Positions 1-10,177 are shown, counted from the stretch's first letter. The stretch is DNA of 64,000 nt from Tridacna crocea (GCA_943736015.1 OX031060.1:25063231-25127230), one strand, 5' to 3'. Notes: generated by a model not told the origin, from the letters alone. Program-made: numbers and translations.

Positions 1-508
1 GTGGTAAAAGGAGCACTGTCCCAGGAAGTACTGCCTATTGGGGGCTTAACAAATTTTCCTTTTCCCCTTCAATATTTTCTGCATTATAAGATTAAAACAA
101 AATTGAGTTATATGTTAAAAGAGTAACCTTTCATCAAAGGAAACCAAGAAATTAGTCTTTGTGCTTTTATGCAAATCTTGTGGGACAATGAGGACTTTTC
201 CAGGAAATGGTATAGACCAAAATTAATGTTCTTTTTCCCCCAATCTTTATAAAATATAAGATTAAATATATAGATGATTTATTATTATTGATATACATGT
301 AATTATGTGAATGAAAGTTTGAAACTATGAGTTAACAGTGAAGTTTATTCAATGCTACATGTGCATATTTAATTTTTTGTTAAGACCAACTTCACTCGCT
401 TATTTTGTCTATTATTTTTTGTAAGAAAAAGTTGTTGGCCATTATTTTACTTGGGCCAGAGCTAGCACTGCTTACCCTCTCAGATTTAACTTGGTTGCTT
501 TTGTATCA
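1..508. other. AT-rich DNA, no gene seen
   Basis: Low-complexity AT-rich sequence. I see no open frame with coding-like composition, no repeat copy and no RNA gene. Confidence 0.5.
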
Positions 509-716
509 TTAACCCTTTTCCAAACAATCCCTGGTTTTTACGGGTCTGGAATAGTAGCCTTTTGAAAACAATGTGGGAAAAGGAGAAAATGCTGGTGACC
601 AATGTTTTCTACCCTATCATAGACAAAAATCATCTTTTCAGAAAGAGTTGAATTGTCGTTTGCAAATGCTTTCAATTTGGTCTAGTCCAAAAGTTTATCG
701 TTTGGGAAAGGGTTAA
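509..716 (+). mobile_element. TTAA-FB type 4
   Basis: Both termini are TTAA, with TTAACCCTTTTCCAAAC at left and GTTTGGGAAAGGGTTAA at right. The left arm carries the GGGTCTGGAATAGTAGCC signature. Most of the right half of the central palindrome is deleted, so only one arm of the hairpin remains. Confidence 0.82.
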
Positions 717-752
717 GGACAATGTCCGTGTCAAACTCTGTGAAAAAGAGGT

Positions 753-876
753 TTAATGCATTTGCAAAAGGTATCAACCCAAGTCAGTGTGTGCAGTCTT
801 CTCCTTTTTCCCACAATGTTTCAAAAGAACTTTTTCTCAGGGTCTTCAAAAGTTGGGATTGTGTGGTAAAGTGTTA
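753..876 (-). mobile_element. TTAA-FB right-part fragment, first unit of a duplication
   Basis: Ends in GTGTGGTAAAGTGTTAA and keeps the CCCACAATG part of one hairpin arm. The left half is missing. It is a diverged direct repeat of 1103-1226, and a complete copy lies between the two. Confidence 0.65.
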
Positions 877-1106
877 ACCCATTACCATACAATCCCTACT
901 TTTGACGCCCTTGAGAAAAACGCCTTTTGAAAACAATGTGGGAAAAGGAGAAAATGCTGGTAACCAGCATTTTCTCCTTTTCCCACAGTGTTTTCCACCC
1001 TTCCGAGAACAAATTTCAATTTTTCAGTCACCTTTATTTTGTTGTATGCAAATGCTTTCAATTTGGACCTGTCTAAAATTATATTATCTTGTGTGGTAAA
1101 GAGTTG
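873..1106 (+). mobile_element. TTAA-FB type 1, complete
   Basis: Starts TTAACCCATTACCATAC and ends GTGTGGTAAAGAGTTGA. The palindrome is full length with apex CTGGTAACCAG. It shares its first TTAA with the preceding fragment. Confidence 0.92.
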
Positions 1107-1226
1107 ATGCATTTGCAAAAAGTATCGACCCAAGTCAGTCTGTGCAGTCTGCCCCTTTTCCCACAATGTTTCAAAAGTCCTTTTTCTCACGGTCTTCAAA
1201 AGTTGGGATTGTGTGGTAAAGTGTTA
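1103..1226 (-). mobile_element. TTAA-FB right-part fragment, second unit of a duplication
   Basis: Same length (124 bp) and same breakpoints as 753-876, with roughly ten differences. Both begin TGATGCATTTGC or TAATGCATTTGC, so this is one duplicated block and not two independent insertions. Confidence 0.65.
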
Positions 1227-1564
1227 ATACAGGTTGCGATAGAAAGCAGCCAGTAGCTTGGGAAGAACATTGTGTGAAGCACTCCAGAAAAGCAAGGCCA
1301 GATGCACTGGCCATTGCCAAAAAAAAAAAACCTGATATAATGTTAAAAATAGCATCAGGCTTCAAACAAACTCAACAGACAAATGAGCAGCATGCTGGGA
1401 AAAGGGGCCAAATGATGTATTAACTAGCAAGTAATGACCATGGACCCATCAATAATAGATTTTGTGTCCCAACTGCTTGGATCAGAAGTTGGACTGAATG
1501 GGCCTTTATATACAAATTCACCAACTGCAAAAAACTTTTAAGTCTTTAAGACACAACCCATGTT
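1227..1564. other. unassigned DNA, no gene seen
   Basis: Contains the motif GTAGCTTGGGAAGAA followed by an A-run. The motif recurs near 3176 and 32461, so it may be a decayed retroposon tail. No convincing coding frame. Confidence 0.35.
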
Positions 1565-1784
1565 TTAACCCTTTCCCAAACAAGCCCTGGTTTATAATAT
1601 GTGTTTGCAGTAAAAGTCTTTAGAAAACACTCTGGGGAAAGGAGAAATTGCTTGTAATGAGCAATTTCTCCTTTTCCCAGTGTTTTCTACCCTTTTTGAG
1701 AACTTTCTGCCATTTTCTCCGAATCAAAAATTGTCATCTGCAAACTGACTTGAGGTTTTTGAAGGGTCCAAAATTTGTCGTTCT
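1565..1784 (+). mobile_element. TTAA-FB type 2
   Basis: Starts TTAACCCTTTCCCAAACAAG. The apex is TTGCTTGTAATGAGCAA, the type 2 apex with two changes. The right end stops at TTTGTCGTT without a terminal TTAA, where the next copy abuts it. Confidence 0.85.
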
Positions 1785-1950
1785 AAAACACTGTGGGAAA
1801 AGGAGAAAATGCCAGCATTTTCTCCGATTCCAACAATGTTTTCAACCCTGCTGGAAACAAATTTCAACTTTGGAGTTGCATTTATTTTGTCATCTGCAAG
1901 TGCTTTCAATTTGGATCAGTCTAAAATTCTTTTGTATGACAAAGATTTAA
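1785..1950 (+). mobile_element. TTAA-FB type 1, left end missing
   Basis: Begins inside the left hairpin arm (AAAACACTGTGGG) and runs to a terminal TTTAA. The apex is shortened to ATGCCAGCAT. Confidence 0.8.
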
Positions 1951-2294
1951 AGCCAAATACCAATTGAGGTTCCTAACTTGAAACATAACTGACACAATTT
2001 AGGTGTTGCTTTTGTAAACAAATAATCAAATAGAGACAAAATGTGCCTTGTGACATTGGATCTACATTGTTTGATACATTGAAATCCTTTATTTCGCAAA
2101 GTTGTTACAAGTTTAGGTTGTGTGTAATAAATTTAAATGAATCCATACAATACAACACATTTTTGACAAAGCTGACAGTTTGATTTCATGGTTAACAGAT
2201 AGCTTCTATGTTCTCTACAGATGACGGCTCAAATTAAACTTAGTATTCATATTGAAAGCATACTAATATTGAACACAATTGATTAAAGAAGGTT
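1951..2294. other. AT-rich DNA, no gene seen
   Basis: No repeat, RNA gene or coding-like segment recognised. A short frame opening at 2221 is explained by a decayed TTAA-FB arm. Confidence 0.4.
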
Positions 2295-2460
2295 CAGTTG
2301 ATCACCTTTGTCTTTCAAAAGGACTGTAAACATTGTGGAAAATATCATGACTGGAGAAAAAGTGGGCAGCCAGCTACCGTCATTTCTCCCACATTATGTT
2401 TTCAAAAGCTTTCTTTAATTTACAGTCATAAAAACACTGAGGGTTGCCTCGTGAAGGCTT
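2295..2460 (-). mobile_element. decayed TTAA-FB
   Basis: Only the hairpin region (AACATTGTGG, then CACATTATGTTTTCAAAAG) is still legible. No TTAA termini can be seen. Confidence 0.35.
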
Positions 2461-2709
2461 GAGCTATTTATCACCAGGCATCACCAAAAATAGGATAAAA
2501 AAGATATATAGGAAACAAACGAGGATTGGGACCAAGTCTCAAGTTTGATATATTTGTCAATGAAAGATTACCATCAGACAAAGAGGAGCCTCAATTTCAT
2601 AGATTTTTTTCTCCTACAAAATTTCGACCCTTCTCCCAGACTCTTCAGGTGGTAAAACTGTTCTAGTCACCACCATTTTCTTACTCAAAAGTCTTTTTGC
2701 AAGAAATCC

Positions 2710-2940
2710 TTAACTCTTTACCAGATGACAAAATTTTAGCCTTGTCCATATTGAAAGCAACTGCAGACGACAACTTTAAAAGTATAGCTCAAATGCTGCA
2801 ATTTTTCTTTGACAGGGGGGAAAACATTGTGAGAAAGTAGAAAATGCTGGTTACCAGCATTTTCTCCTTTTCTCACCACGTTTTCAAAAGGCTTCCTTCC
2901 CAGGGGTGTTAAAAGTTGTGATTGCGTGGTAAAGATTTAA
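2710..2940 (-). mobile_element. TTAA-FB type 1, complete
   Basis: TTAACTCTTTACCAGATGAC at one end and GCGTGGTAAAGATTTAA at the other. Intact apex CTGGTTACCAG. The next fragment shares its terminal TTAA. Confidence 0.9.
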
Positions 2941-3040
2941 CCGACTTTACCAGATGACAAAAGTAAATATTTTGTCATCAAAGATGGGATTGATCTTTGT
3001 ATTAGGGTAGAAAATACTGTGGGAAATGGAGAAGATGCTG
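2937..3040 (-). mobile_element. TTAA-FB half copy, broken at the apex
   Basis: One arm runs from TTAACCGACTTTACC to GAAGATGCT, then stops where a SINE-like segment begins. Traces of the other arm may follow after 3240. Confidence 0.5.
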
Positions 3041-3245
3041 AGCTTGAAACTGTCCAGTGTTTGCTGGTTTGAATCCCCTGCACATCCTTTTTCTATAAAA
3101 GAACTAGTGACTGTAACAAGGTTAATTCCTCTGTCACCTCCGATCATTGATGTTTTTTTTTTTTGTGGAAAAGTAGCAAGTGGCTTGGAAAGAAGTTTGT
3201 GCAAAAATACAAAAACCGTCAGTAAAGCATAAAAAAAAAACGCTG
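3040..3245 (+). mobile_element. possible tRNA-derived SINE
   Basis: Contains GGTTTGAATCC, a good match to the RNA polymerase III B box, followed by about 170 bp and an A-run at 3231-3240. The A box is not clear. Its position at the apex of a broken TTAA-FB suggests an insertion, with a possible short GCTG duplication. Confidence 0.35.
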
Positions 3246-3280
3246 GCAATTGAGATATTTTCTGAAATAATGTTGAAACA

Positions 3281-3510
3281 GTTAGCTGTTTACCAATAAC
3301 AGAATTTTAGACTGGTCCAAATTCAAAGCATTTGCAGATGACAAAATAAATGCGACTGAAAATTTGAAATTTGGTTTAAGAAGGGTAGAAAACATAATGC
3401 GGAATGGAGACAATGCTGATTACCAGCATTTTCTCCTTTTTCCCACAATGTTTTCAAAAGGCTTCTCTATGAGGGTCGTTAAAAGTCTGGATTGTGTGGT
3501 AAAGTTTTAA
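3281..3510 (-). mobile_element. TTAA-FB type 1, nearly complete
   Basis: Starts at a changed terminus GTTAGCTGTTTACC and ends GTGTGGTAAAGTTTTAA. Apex CTGATTACCAG. Confidence 0.85.
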
Positions 3511-3588
3511 AAGTGTAAACATTCAAACAAAGAAAGCAACAATAGTGAGGGACTCATTTTCACTCTTAAGTAGAACTGAAAAGCAAAT

Positions 3589-3874
3589 TCATAAATCTTT
3601 ACATGTAATCAAATAAATAACACTTTTGGAGATTGTTACAAAAGCTTTGCAACAAGAGAGATTGGTCATAGATCCATTATAAAATTCTGTCAAAAATCTT
3701 AGTCCAAGTACTTCTTGCAGCAGGAGAGAACAATTTGTAGTAACACAAAGGTCTGGGGAGAAAAGGTGAAAAGGGAGAAAGACACTGTTCAAATGCTTTG
3801 AACATTCAAAGAGACAATATTTACTTTCGGGCAACAAAAAACCTTCAAAAACTTCAAAGCTCTGCCTAGTTAAC
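3589..3874 (-). CDS. weak candidate terminal exon, unknown product
   Basis: On the minus strand a T-rich stretch ending in GTGAACAG resembles a splice acceptor and is followed by 94 open codons to TGA at 3589-3591. The predicted peptide is rich in Phe, Leu, Ser and Cys, which is what a T-rich strand gives by chance, so the coding case is weak. No domain, signal peptide or family is recognised. The first base would complete a codon left as AG at the donor of the candidate exon at 9831-9905, but that phase match alone has a one in three chance. Random AT-rich sequence is the main alternative. Confidence 0.2.
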
Positions 3875-4065
3875 CTGTTCACAAAAAAAAGTCCACAAAG
3901 TCATAACATAATTTCACAAACATCACTGAGAAATTTTATAAATCCTTTTTTTTCAACTTTTAACCATATAAAGATATCTTTGTCAGATTGATTCTGGTAA
4001 ATACAGTAACAGCTCTGCAACACTGCAACTCTCTGATTCTGGTTTCAAAGACACCAATGGAAATT

Positions 4066-4272
4066 TGACCTATTACCACACAATCCCTACTTTTGACGAC
4101 CCTGAGAAAGGAGCCTTTGGAAAACATAGTGTGAAATGATAAAAAATGCCGGTAACCAGCATTTTCTCCTTTTTCCACAATGTTTTCTACCCTTCACGAA
4201 ACAAATTTCAAATTTTCAATCTGCAAATGCTTTCGATCTAAACTAAAATTTTGTCATTTGGTAATGAGTTAA
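4066..4272 (+). mobile_element. TTAA-FB type 1, internal deletion in right arm
   Basis: Left terminus changed to GACCTATTACCACAC. Right terminus GGTAATGAGTTAA is intact. The right arm is about 20 bp short. Confidence 0.87.
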
Positions 4273-4790
4273 ATTTTACACCAAGGTGACAAAATTTCAA
4301 TGGTTCAAACAATACAATGATGACGGTGTCCCGAGAAAGAAATGCACTGGTTTTAACTTCCTTTTATGAGGTTGATGAGGTTAAGGCTCGAAATCTCATC
4401 GATGTGACAAAAATATTAACTCTTTCACCTCCACATCAATAATTTACACTTTTTCCAATGGCTACAAAGACAGTTCCACTGCAATATAATTTAGACAAAG
4501 TTTGATCCATATCGAAAACAAAGTTGTAGACGGCATGAATTAGAAGTCAAACGGCACATTTTGTGCGGTCTGATCTTGATCTGCTTCATCAACAAAAGTT
4601 TCTTCAAGGTTTTCCATGTACCCCCCCCCCCCTCCCCCCGTTCTTTTGAATTTTTGACCATAAATTTTATTAAATATTTAAAGTTCTGAGAATACCTTGC
4701 TAAATCTTGAGTTGTCTATGGAAAGGAAACAGTCACTTATTACCTTCTGGAAGGCAAGAGCATTGCATGCAGATGCAAGCGCTTGGCTGG
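4273..4790. other. unassigned DNA with poly-C tract
   Basis: Holds a run of twelve C, a T and six C at 4621-4639, and a short foldback of the GGTCTGATCTTGATCTGC type at about 4555-4610. That foldback resembles similar segments near 21010, 39055 and 56090. No gene supported. Confidence 0.45.
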
Positions 4791-5000
4791 AAGTGAATGG
4801 TTTTCATTAAAAATTGACAAAGGGGCATAACTGTGTAAATTATTTTGATGGTTGCCTACCCTTTTCATAATCTGTCTAAGATTGAAGTAGATATATTCAG
4901 TAATAACAGACATATTACAAAATGCCCATGACATCGATGCAGACGATGACAAAGCCATGGCTCTGACAATCACTTGTTGTTTTGTTCGAAAACAGGCAAG
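4790..5000 (+). repeat. interspersed repeat, GGGGCATAACT family
   Basis: Contains AAAGGGGCATAACTGTG, then TTTGATGGTTGCC and, further on, GATGCAGACGATGACAAAGC. The same order of motifs occurs at 17575-17830, and the first part recurs near 34760, 34925 and 39320. No protein is encoded. Confidence 0.6.
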
Positions 5001-6005
5001 GTAAAAATGTCAGCAAGAGAACCCTAAAATAATCCTTGTGACATACAGATGACCAATTATGCCATAACATTACAGAGAGAAGACAAATTGCTTTAGCAAA
5101 CAGGACAAACTTAAGAAATCAAGTAGAAGAAATGCAATTAACATGATCTTCTTCTGTCTAATGTTTTAATTTCAATTTTTCATGCAATATTTAATTTCAG
5201 TATTTCTCCCCAATTGCATATGTTACCTTAAATGTCAGATTCACTTGATAAAGAATCTAAAATTTTACATTAACTATACAATGTTCAACTATTCTTATAT
5301 CCAGCTGATAGTGTGGTAAGTTATTTTTTGTAAGATGTACGTGAACAGATTGTGTGTCACACATGTCATTTGCATTCTTTGTGTGACGAAAAACTTTTTA
5401 GTCATATAAATTCATTCATTCATTCATGATACAACCAAAGTGAAATGGTAATTAACACCACCATCTAGAGAAATGATTGGTTGCTTCTGTAACAACAATA
5501 CTTGGCTAATTTACATAAATAAAGCAAAGTATCATAGGTCATTTTAGCAGCTGACTTTGAACAAGTAGATCTACCACTTAATTTGAAAACTGCCACAATT
5601 GAAACGATGTGTTTGTGCCAAGACAAAATATCTAACTTTTTTACAATATAGTATACCTTTGACGTTTTCTTTTAGGCCTTATTCATGCAATCCAAACTTA
5701 AAGTTCTGCAGAATAAAGTCTCAAAAGCACTGACATGAGAAAATTCTTGCTAATTTTTCAACAATAATTATTGTTTGTACCCATGGGCTGACAAATCTAC
5801 TCACTAATGGGCCACATTTTGTATGATATCACAAGTTGTTTCAATTTTAGTCTAAAAATTTCTCGTATTTGGATAAAAGAATACTGTAATTTAAAACATT
5901 TCTGACAGACAGTATTTACCACCAGAAGAGAAAATTACCCATCTTGTGTATCCACAAATGACATGCCTTTTTTCTCTCATCCATACATTAAGATACAAAT
6001 ACTGA
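5001..6005. other. about 1 kb without a recognised gene
   Basis: AT-rich. Includes a short ATTC tandem at 5408-5425. A pyrimidine-rich acceptor-like site at 5675 is followed by about 20 open codons to TGA at 5736, too short to call. Confidence 0.4.
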
Positions 6006-6008
6006 CTC

Positions 6009-6239
6009 TAACTCTTTAACAAACAATCTCTGGTTTTTATGACCCCATGAGTCAGAGGCCTTTTGAAAACATTGTTGGAAAAGGAGAAAATGCTGGTAAC
6101 CAGCATTTTCTCCTTTTCCCACAATGTTTTCTACCCTTTACAAAACAAATTTCAAATTTTCAGTCACTTTTATTTTGTCGACTGCAAATGCTTTCGATTT
6201 GGTCCAGCCTAATCTATAATGTCTTTGGTAATGAGTTAA
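6009..6239 (+). mobile_element. TTAA-FB type 1, complete
   Basis: Starts TAACTCTTTAACAAAC and ends GGTAATGAGTTAA. Perfect apex CTGGTAACCAG. The left flank base pair of TTAA is mutated. Confidence 0.9.
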
Positions 6240-6246
6240 CTGTTGC

Positions 6247-6474
6247 TTAACCCATTACCACACAATCCCAACTTTTGACGCCCCTGTGAAAGAAGCCCTT
6301 TGAAAACACTGTGGGAAAAGAAGAAAATGCTGGTAAACAGCATTTTCTTATTTTCTCACAGTGTTTTCTAGCCTTCTCAAACCAAATTTAATTTTTAGGT
6401 TACCTTTATTTTGTCGTCTGCAAGTGCTTTAAATTTGGACCAGTCTAAAATTTTGTCATTTGGTAATGAGTTAA
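6247..6474 (+). mobile_element. TTAA-FB type 1, complete, first of a chain
   Basis: TTAACCCATTACCACAC to GGTAATGAGTTAA. Its last TTAA is also the first TTAA of the next copy. Confidence 0.92.
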
Positions 6475-6700
6475 CCCTTTACTCCATAGATACTCATTTC
6501 TACGCATTGCTTGTTGGAGCCTTTGGAAAACATTGTGGCAAAAGGTGAAATTGCTCGTGACGAGCAATTTCACCTTTTGCCACAATGCTTTCTACACTAT
6601 CAAAAGGTGTCATATACACATAAGAAACGGCTGACATCCTCGCTGTTATCTAGGGTCAATAAGAGATACCAAAGAAATGCCTTATTGGGTAAAGGGTTAA
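6471..6700 (+). mobile_element. TTAA-FB type 3, complete, second of a chain
   Basis: Reference copy for type 3. Starts TTAACCCTTTACTCCATAG and ends GGGTAAAGGGTTAA. Perfect hairpin GGTGAAATTGCTCG, TGA, then the complement. Outside the termini it differs from type 1 along its whole length. Confidence 0.9.
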
Positions 6701-6807
6701 TGCTTTACTACACAGTCTTGACTTTTAAAAACCCAGAGAAAGAAGTCTTTTTCTTTTATCTGCAAATCGTTTCAATTCTAAAATTTTGTCATTTGGTGAA
6801 AAGTTAA
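6697..6807 (+). mobile_element. TTAA-FB with palindrome deleted, third of a chain
   Basis: Both TTAA-bounded ends are present within 111 bp, but the entire central palindrome and part of both arms are missing. Confidence 0.75.
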
Positions 6808-6924
6808 GAAACCATGCAGGTTTCTCGGTTCACTTTGTAAATTGAATTTCTCATCCATTTCCTATCGAAGTTAAAGTCATAAACCTCAACATAATGATAG
6901 ATATTCTGGTAAAGTCATCTGTAT

Positions 6925-7160
6925 TTAACACTTTACCACAAGATCAACTCTTCAACAAACCTTTGGAACAAAGAATTAGAAAACCTTGTCTGAAAAAGAG
7001 ATAATGCTGGTAACCAGCATTATCTCTTTTTCAGACAAGGTTTTCCAGGCTTTGAAAGACAACTAAGTGCTTCATTTGAGGCACATGTTCATAGATAAAA
7101 TTGTCTACAAGTTCGTTGGATTTCAATAAGACTAGGATTTTGTTGTCTAGTAAAGAGTTA
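6925..7160 (+). mobile_element. TTAA-FB with divergent but self-matching hairpin
   Basis: The arms read CCTTGTCTGAAAAAGAGATA instead of the family CATTGTGGGAAAAGGAGAAA, yet the opposite arm carries the exact complement of every change. The hairpin is therefore still perfect. Termini TTAACACTTTACCAC and GTAAAGAGTTA. Confidence 0.82.
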
Positions 7161-7390
7161 TATGACATCACAAACATTAATTTTGTGTTTTATTACCCTT
7201 TAGTGGGTGCTCGATTATTTTGCTAGGTTTACCAATTCTCAAACTTTCATTTATTCCCTTGCTACTAGTTTACTTGCCATTTTGCAACATTTACAGTTTG
7301 CAAAGGCTGAGCCAGATTGAAACTTTTTAACTGTCCTTAAATTTTGTATAATTTCTGCATGTCAAAAGGCCATTCTACCTCCTGATATAC

Positions 7391-8090
7391 TAGTATAGTC
7401 GACTGTCATAATCTTGAATCTCTTGGGACAACAAAAATAGTTTGACATAACAGTAGTTGATATAAGAATTCGAGGACCGACTTCTAAAACAGGGAGTAAA
7501 CATAAAATAAGAACGAGGATAAATCATCATCATGGATTTGTGGAACAACCCCCAAAAATTTAAAGGTCCCTCGCTGGACTGCTTGAGCATAGCAAAGGCA
7601 CAATTAAACTTCAAATTTCTGATGACATTTATGCACATTCAACAATTAAATAGGCTGTCTTTGTGCAGACAGAATTAAACCACGAAACAACGACTTAAAA
7701 CATGGGCGATTACTAAAAGAGACAAACTAACAAGCCGCACCGTTCAGTGTAATTTTCACGATGTGTAAGTCTTACATGAACTGCTGGTACAAACTTATTC
7801 GCACCTTTTATAATCTGATATCAATCAAGATAATTAAGTATCGTGTGAATTTGGCACCTTATTATGTACAAACAATAGCAGATATATCTGTGAAAATATG
7901 ATCCGACGTTCAAAATTGCTCTCCAAATTACTTTAACATAACAGGTTTGGGGATGCAATAGCTTTGAGATAAAAACTAAAATCAGTATGAAATAAAGAGG
8001 CTCAAAGTTTGGACATTGCTTCAACTTTGACATAACAGGAGTTTTGAGATAAGCGATTTTGACATATTGAGAGTCGACTAGTTGGCAGTG
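7391..8090. mobile_element. possible pogo/Tigger-like non-autonomous element
   Basis: The ends are inversely related: AGTCGACTGTCATAATCTTG at left, and AGTCGACTCTCAATATGTC read from the right. They are followed by repeated short blocks of the GACATAACAG and GAGATAAG type. I associate this style of terminus with pogo-like elements. No clear TA duplication is seen, and the open frames inside are not recognisable proteins. Confidence 0.35.
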
Positions 8091-8167
8091 AGATAAAATA
8101 GATTTTAACGATTTGTAACTATATATTATGTGATGATTTCTATGGTCCAACGCAACATGGAGGTGCT

Positions 8168-8372
8168 TTAACCCTCTACCAAACATTATCCCTTATTTTT
8201 ACAACCCCAAGGAAGAAGCCTTCTGAAAAAACTGTGGGAAAAGGAGAAAATGCTGGTAACCAGCATTTTTTTCCTTTTCCCACAATGTTTTCTACTCTTC
8301 TCACAACATGTTTTAATTTTTCAGTTCTATTTATTTGTCATCTGCAAGTGCTTTCAATTTGGTTACAAAATA
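8168..8372 (+). mobile_element. TTAA-FB type 1, right end missing
   Basis: Starts TTAACCCTCTACCAAAC. Palindrome intact with T-run expansion on one arm. Ends where an oppositely oriented fragment begins. Confidence 0.82.
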
Positions 8373-8533
8373 ACCATGACTCAAATGTTGAAATGTCACG
8401 GTTCATGGAGGAGCAGAAAACATTGTGAGAAAAGGAGAAAATTCTGGTTACCAGCATTTTCTCCTTCCCCCATAATGTTTTCTAAAGCTGACTTTGCTAG
8501 GGTCATCAGTCGGTATTGTGTAGTAAAGGGTAA
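8373..8533 (-). mobile_element. TTAA-FB, left end missing
   Basis: Runs from GACTCAAATG through an intact hairpin to GTGTAGTAAAGGGTAAA. It abuts the preceding copy with the two right-arm regions facing each other. Confidence 0.65.
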
Positions 8534-8911
8534 ACCTAACAAATATGGGATGTGAACTCGAAACTTTTAGGCAAATGTTGCTATTTCAAAGGTAATTGTT
8601 GGGAGAAATGGTACAGAATTAAACTTGCGATTGTTTGGTTATATGTCAACTACAATCAATCTCTATGATGTCCATATAAGGCAAACAAACAGATGCAAAA
8701 GCTGGCCGCATGTATCTAATGGAATTTGCTTGATGCATCTTCATTCTACATGACACAGGTGTATTATGCTAATTTCTACAGATTTATCACCATTACTTTG
8801 ACACATGCATTACCATTTAACGGTTTGTGAGTAATTTATGTTATCGACAGAGTGTAACATCATGTTGTACTTACTGTCTTTTTTACAGAAAAGAAAATTC
8901 CAAATAGCTCT
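8534..8911. other. unassigned DNA, no gene seen
   Basis: AT-rich. No repeat or coding-like segment recognised. Confidence 0.4.
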
Positions 8912-9062
8912 ATATACCACACAGGAAAATTTTTTGACTTGCCCAAAGCCAAACCATTTGCAGAAAGAACATTAACTGTGACTCAAACTTAGATTTGTCT
9001 TGAAAGAGGTTAAAAACATTATTAGAAAAGGAGAAAATGCTGATCAATAACATCTGTGCTGC
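8912..9062 (-). mobile_element. decayed TTAA-FB
   Basis: Right-arm motifs and one hairpin arm (AAAAGGAGAAAATGCTG) remain. The sequence leaves the family at the apex. Confidence 0.42.
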
Positions 9063-9830
9063 TAAAGACTTTTTTCAATTTATTCTTAACAAGACTGTCT
9101 TTTAAAATAGCACTGATGCAATGACTAGTTGTCATATGTTGTAATGCTTTTGTAAAAATGATCCCCACCATAATTATGTTTGTTATTCATGAATCTGTTC
9201 CATAATTTTAATCCCTTACATGTATTAATTTTGGTGTTTAAAGGAAAAGGGCTTATAAAAACTTGTCCAGGATGAGGTCTGACCCCACAACTTCCTGGTC
9301 CACGAGCTACAAATGCCAGTTCTATCATAGCAAGGCAGAACTAGAGCAAACTAAGTAAATGCTAGACTTTGCTGTATTTTGACAGTCTCTTTAGGCCTGT
9401 ATTATCCATTCTTTGAACCATTGAGTATCTAATCCTCAAGAATTTTCTAACCTTCAAAGTAAAGCAATGTCTGATTAGCTAAGTGATTCAGCCAATCAGA
9501 GATTGTGTTACTTTCTGAACCTAGAATGAATTTAAAGATGCAATTTAAGTGGTCAATACAATTCCTAATCCATAAGAATTTTGAAATTTCAAATATAATC
9601 TAATTTTGATTGGCTAACCAAAATGTTTTAGCCAATCTGAGTTTGTGTTGCTTTAATTGGAGTCTCACATAAAACTATACATGTAATATACAATCTTAGA
9701 AAATATTTGCTGAATATGCGAGTCTGATGTTTTTTTTTTCACATCTTTATCCCCACCAGACTGACCACAGTGTTTGGCCATAATTCATGCAAATCTTGTT
9801 TGCTATTCTGACAAAGTCTTCTAGACATAC
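9063..9830. other. unassigned DNA with decayed palindromes
   Basis: Segments at about 9460-9545 and 9590-9655 carry TTAGCCAATCWGAG-type inverted motifs, as in the large palindrome at 57972-58093, and look like decayed relatives of it. No gene supported. Confidence 0.4.
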
Positions 9831-9905
9831 CTCATCATCAGAAAATTAGGTCTGTACACGGCTGGAATATCACAGCATCCCTCCAACAAATTTGGTATTC
9901 TTAAC
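9831..9905 (-). CDS. candidate internal exon, unknown product
   Basis: The minus strand reads a possible acceptor GGGTCAG, one base, 24 open codons, two bases, and then a strong donor GATGAG|GTATGTC. The peptide (LRIPNLLEGCCDIPAVYRPN and on) looks protein-like but matches no family I know. The plus strand across the same bases is also open for about 40 codons after an acceptor-like TCTTCTAG, so the strand is not settled by reading frame alone. I favour minus because of the donor. It would belong to a gene read toward lower coordinates. Confidence 0.3.
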
Positions 9906-9939
9906 CTGACCCAAGCAGGATGTTTTTTTCTCCATCAGT

Positions 9940-10177
9940 TTAATACTTTACCAAACAACAAATTTATAGTCTTGTATAGTCTTGTTTAAATTGAAAAGCA
10001 TTTGCAAACGACGAAATAAAAGTGACTGAACAATCAAAATTTGATTTCGGAAGGATAGAAAACATTGTGGGAAAAGGAGAAAATGCTGGTTACTAGCATT
10101 TTCTCCTTTTCCAACAATGTTTTCAAAAGGCATCTATTTCAGGGCCATCAAGTAGTCATTATGTGGTAAAGGGTTAA
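9940..10177 (-). mobile_element. TTAA-FB type 1, complete
   Basis: TTAATACTTTACCAAAC to GTGGTAAAGGGTTAA. It contains a short duplication, TATAGTCTTGTATAGTCTTG, in the right arm. Shares its last TTAA with the next copy. Confidence 0.87.

Noticed and set aside
882-1199. Open frames of 60-120 codons recurring across the window with motifs such as VGKGENAG and QHFLLFPQCF
   Set aside because: They are translations of the TTAA-FB palindrome and arms. They appear wherever a copy lies, in both orientations, and have no start or splice context.
4543-4618. Minus-strand segment reading as an acidic C-terminus ending in a stop
   Set aside because: It lies in the GTCTGATCTTGATCTGC foldback repeat, recurring elsewhere in the window, and is preceded by a poly-G tract instead of an acceptor.
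9255-9335. tRNA-like stretch with GTAGCTCGTGG on the minus strand
   Set aside because: The B box is a poor match and no SINE body or tail could be followed.
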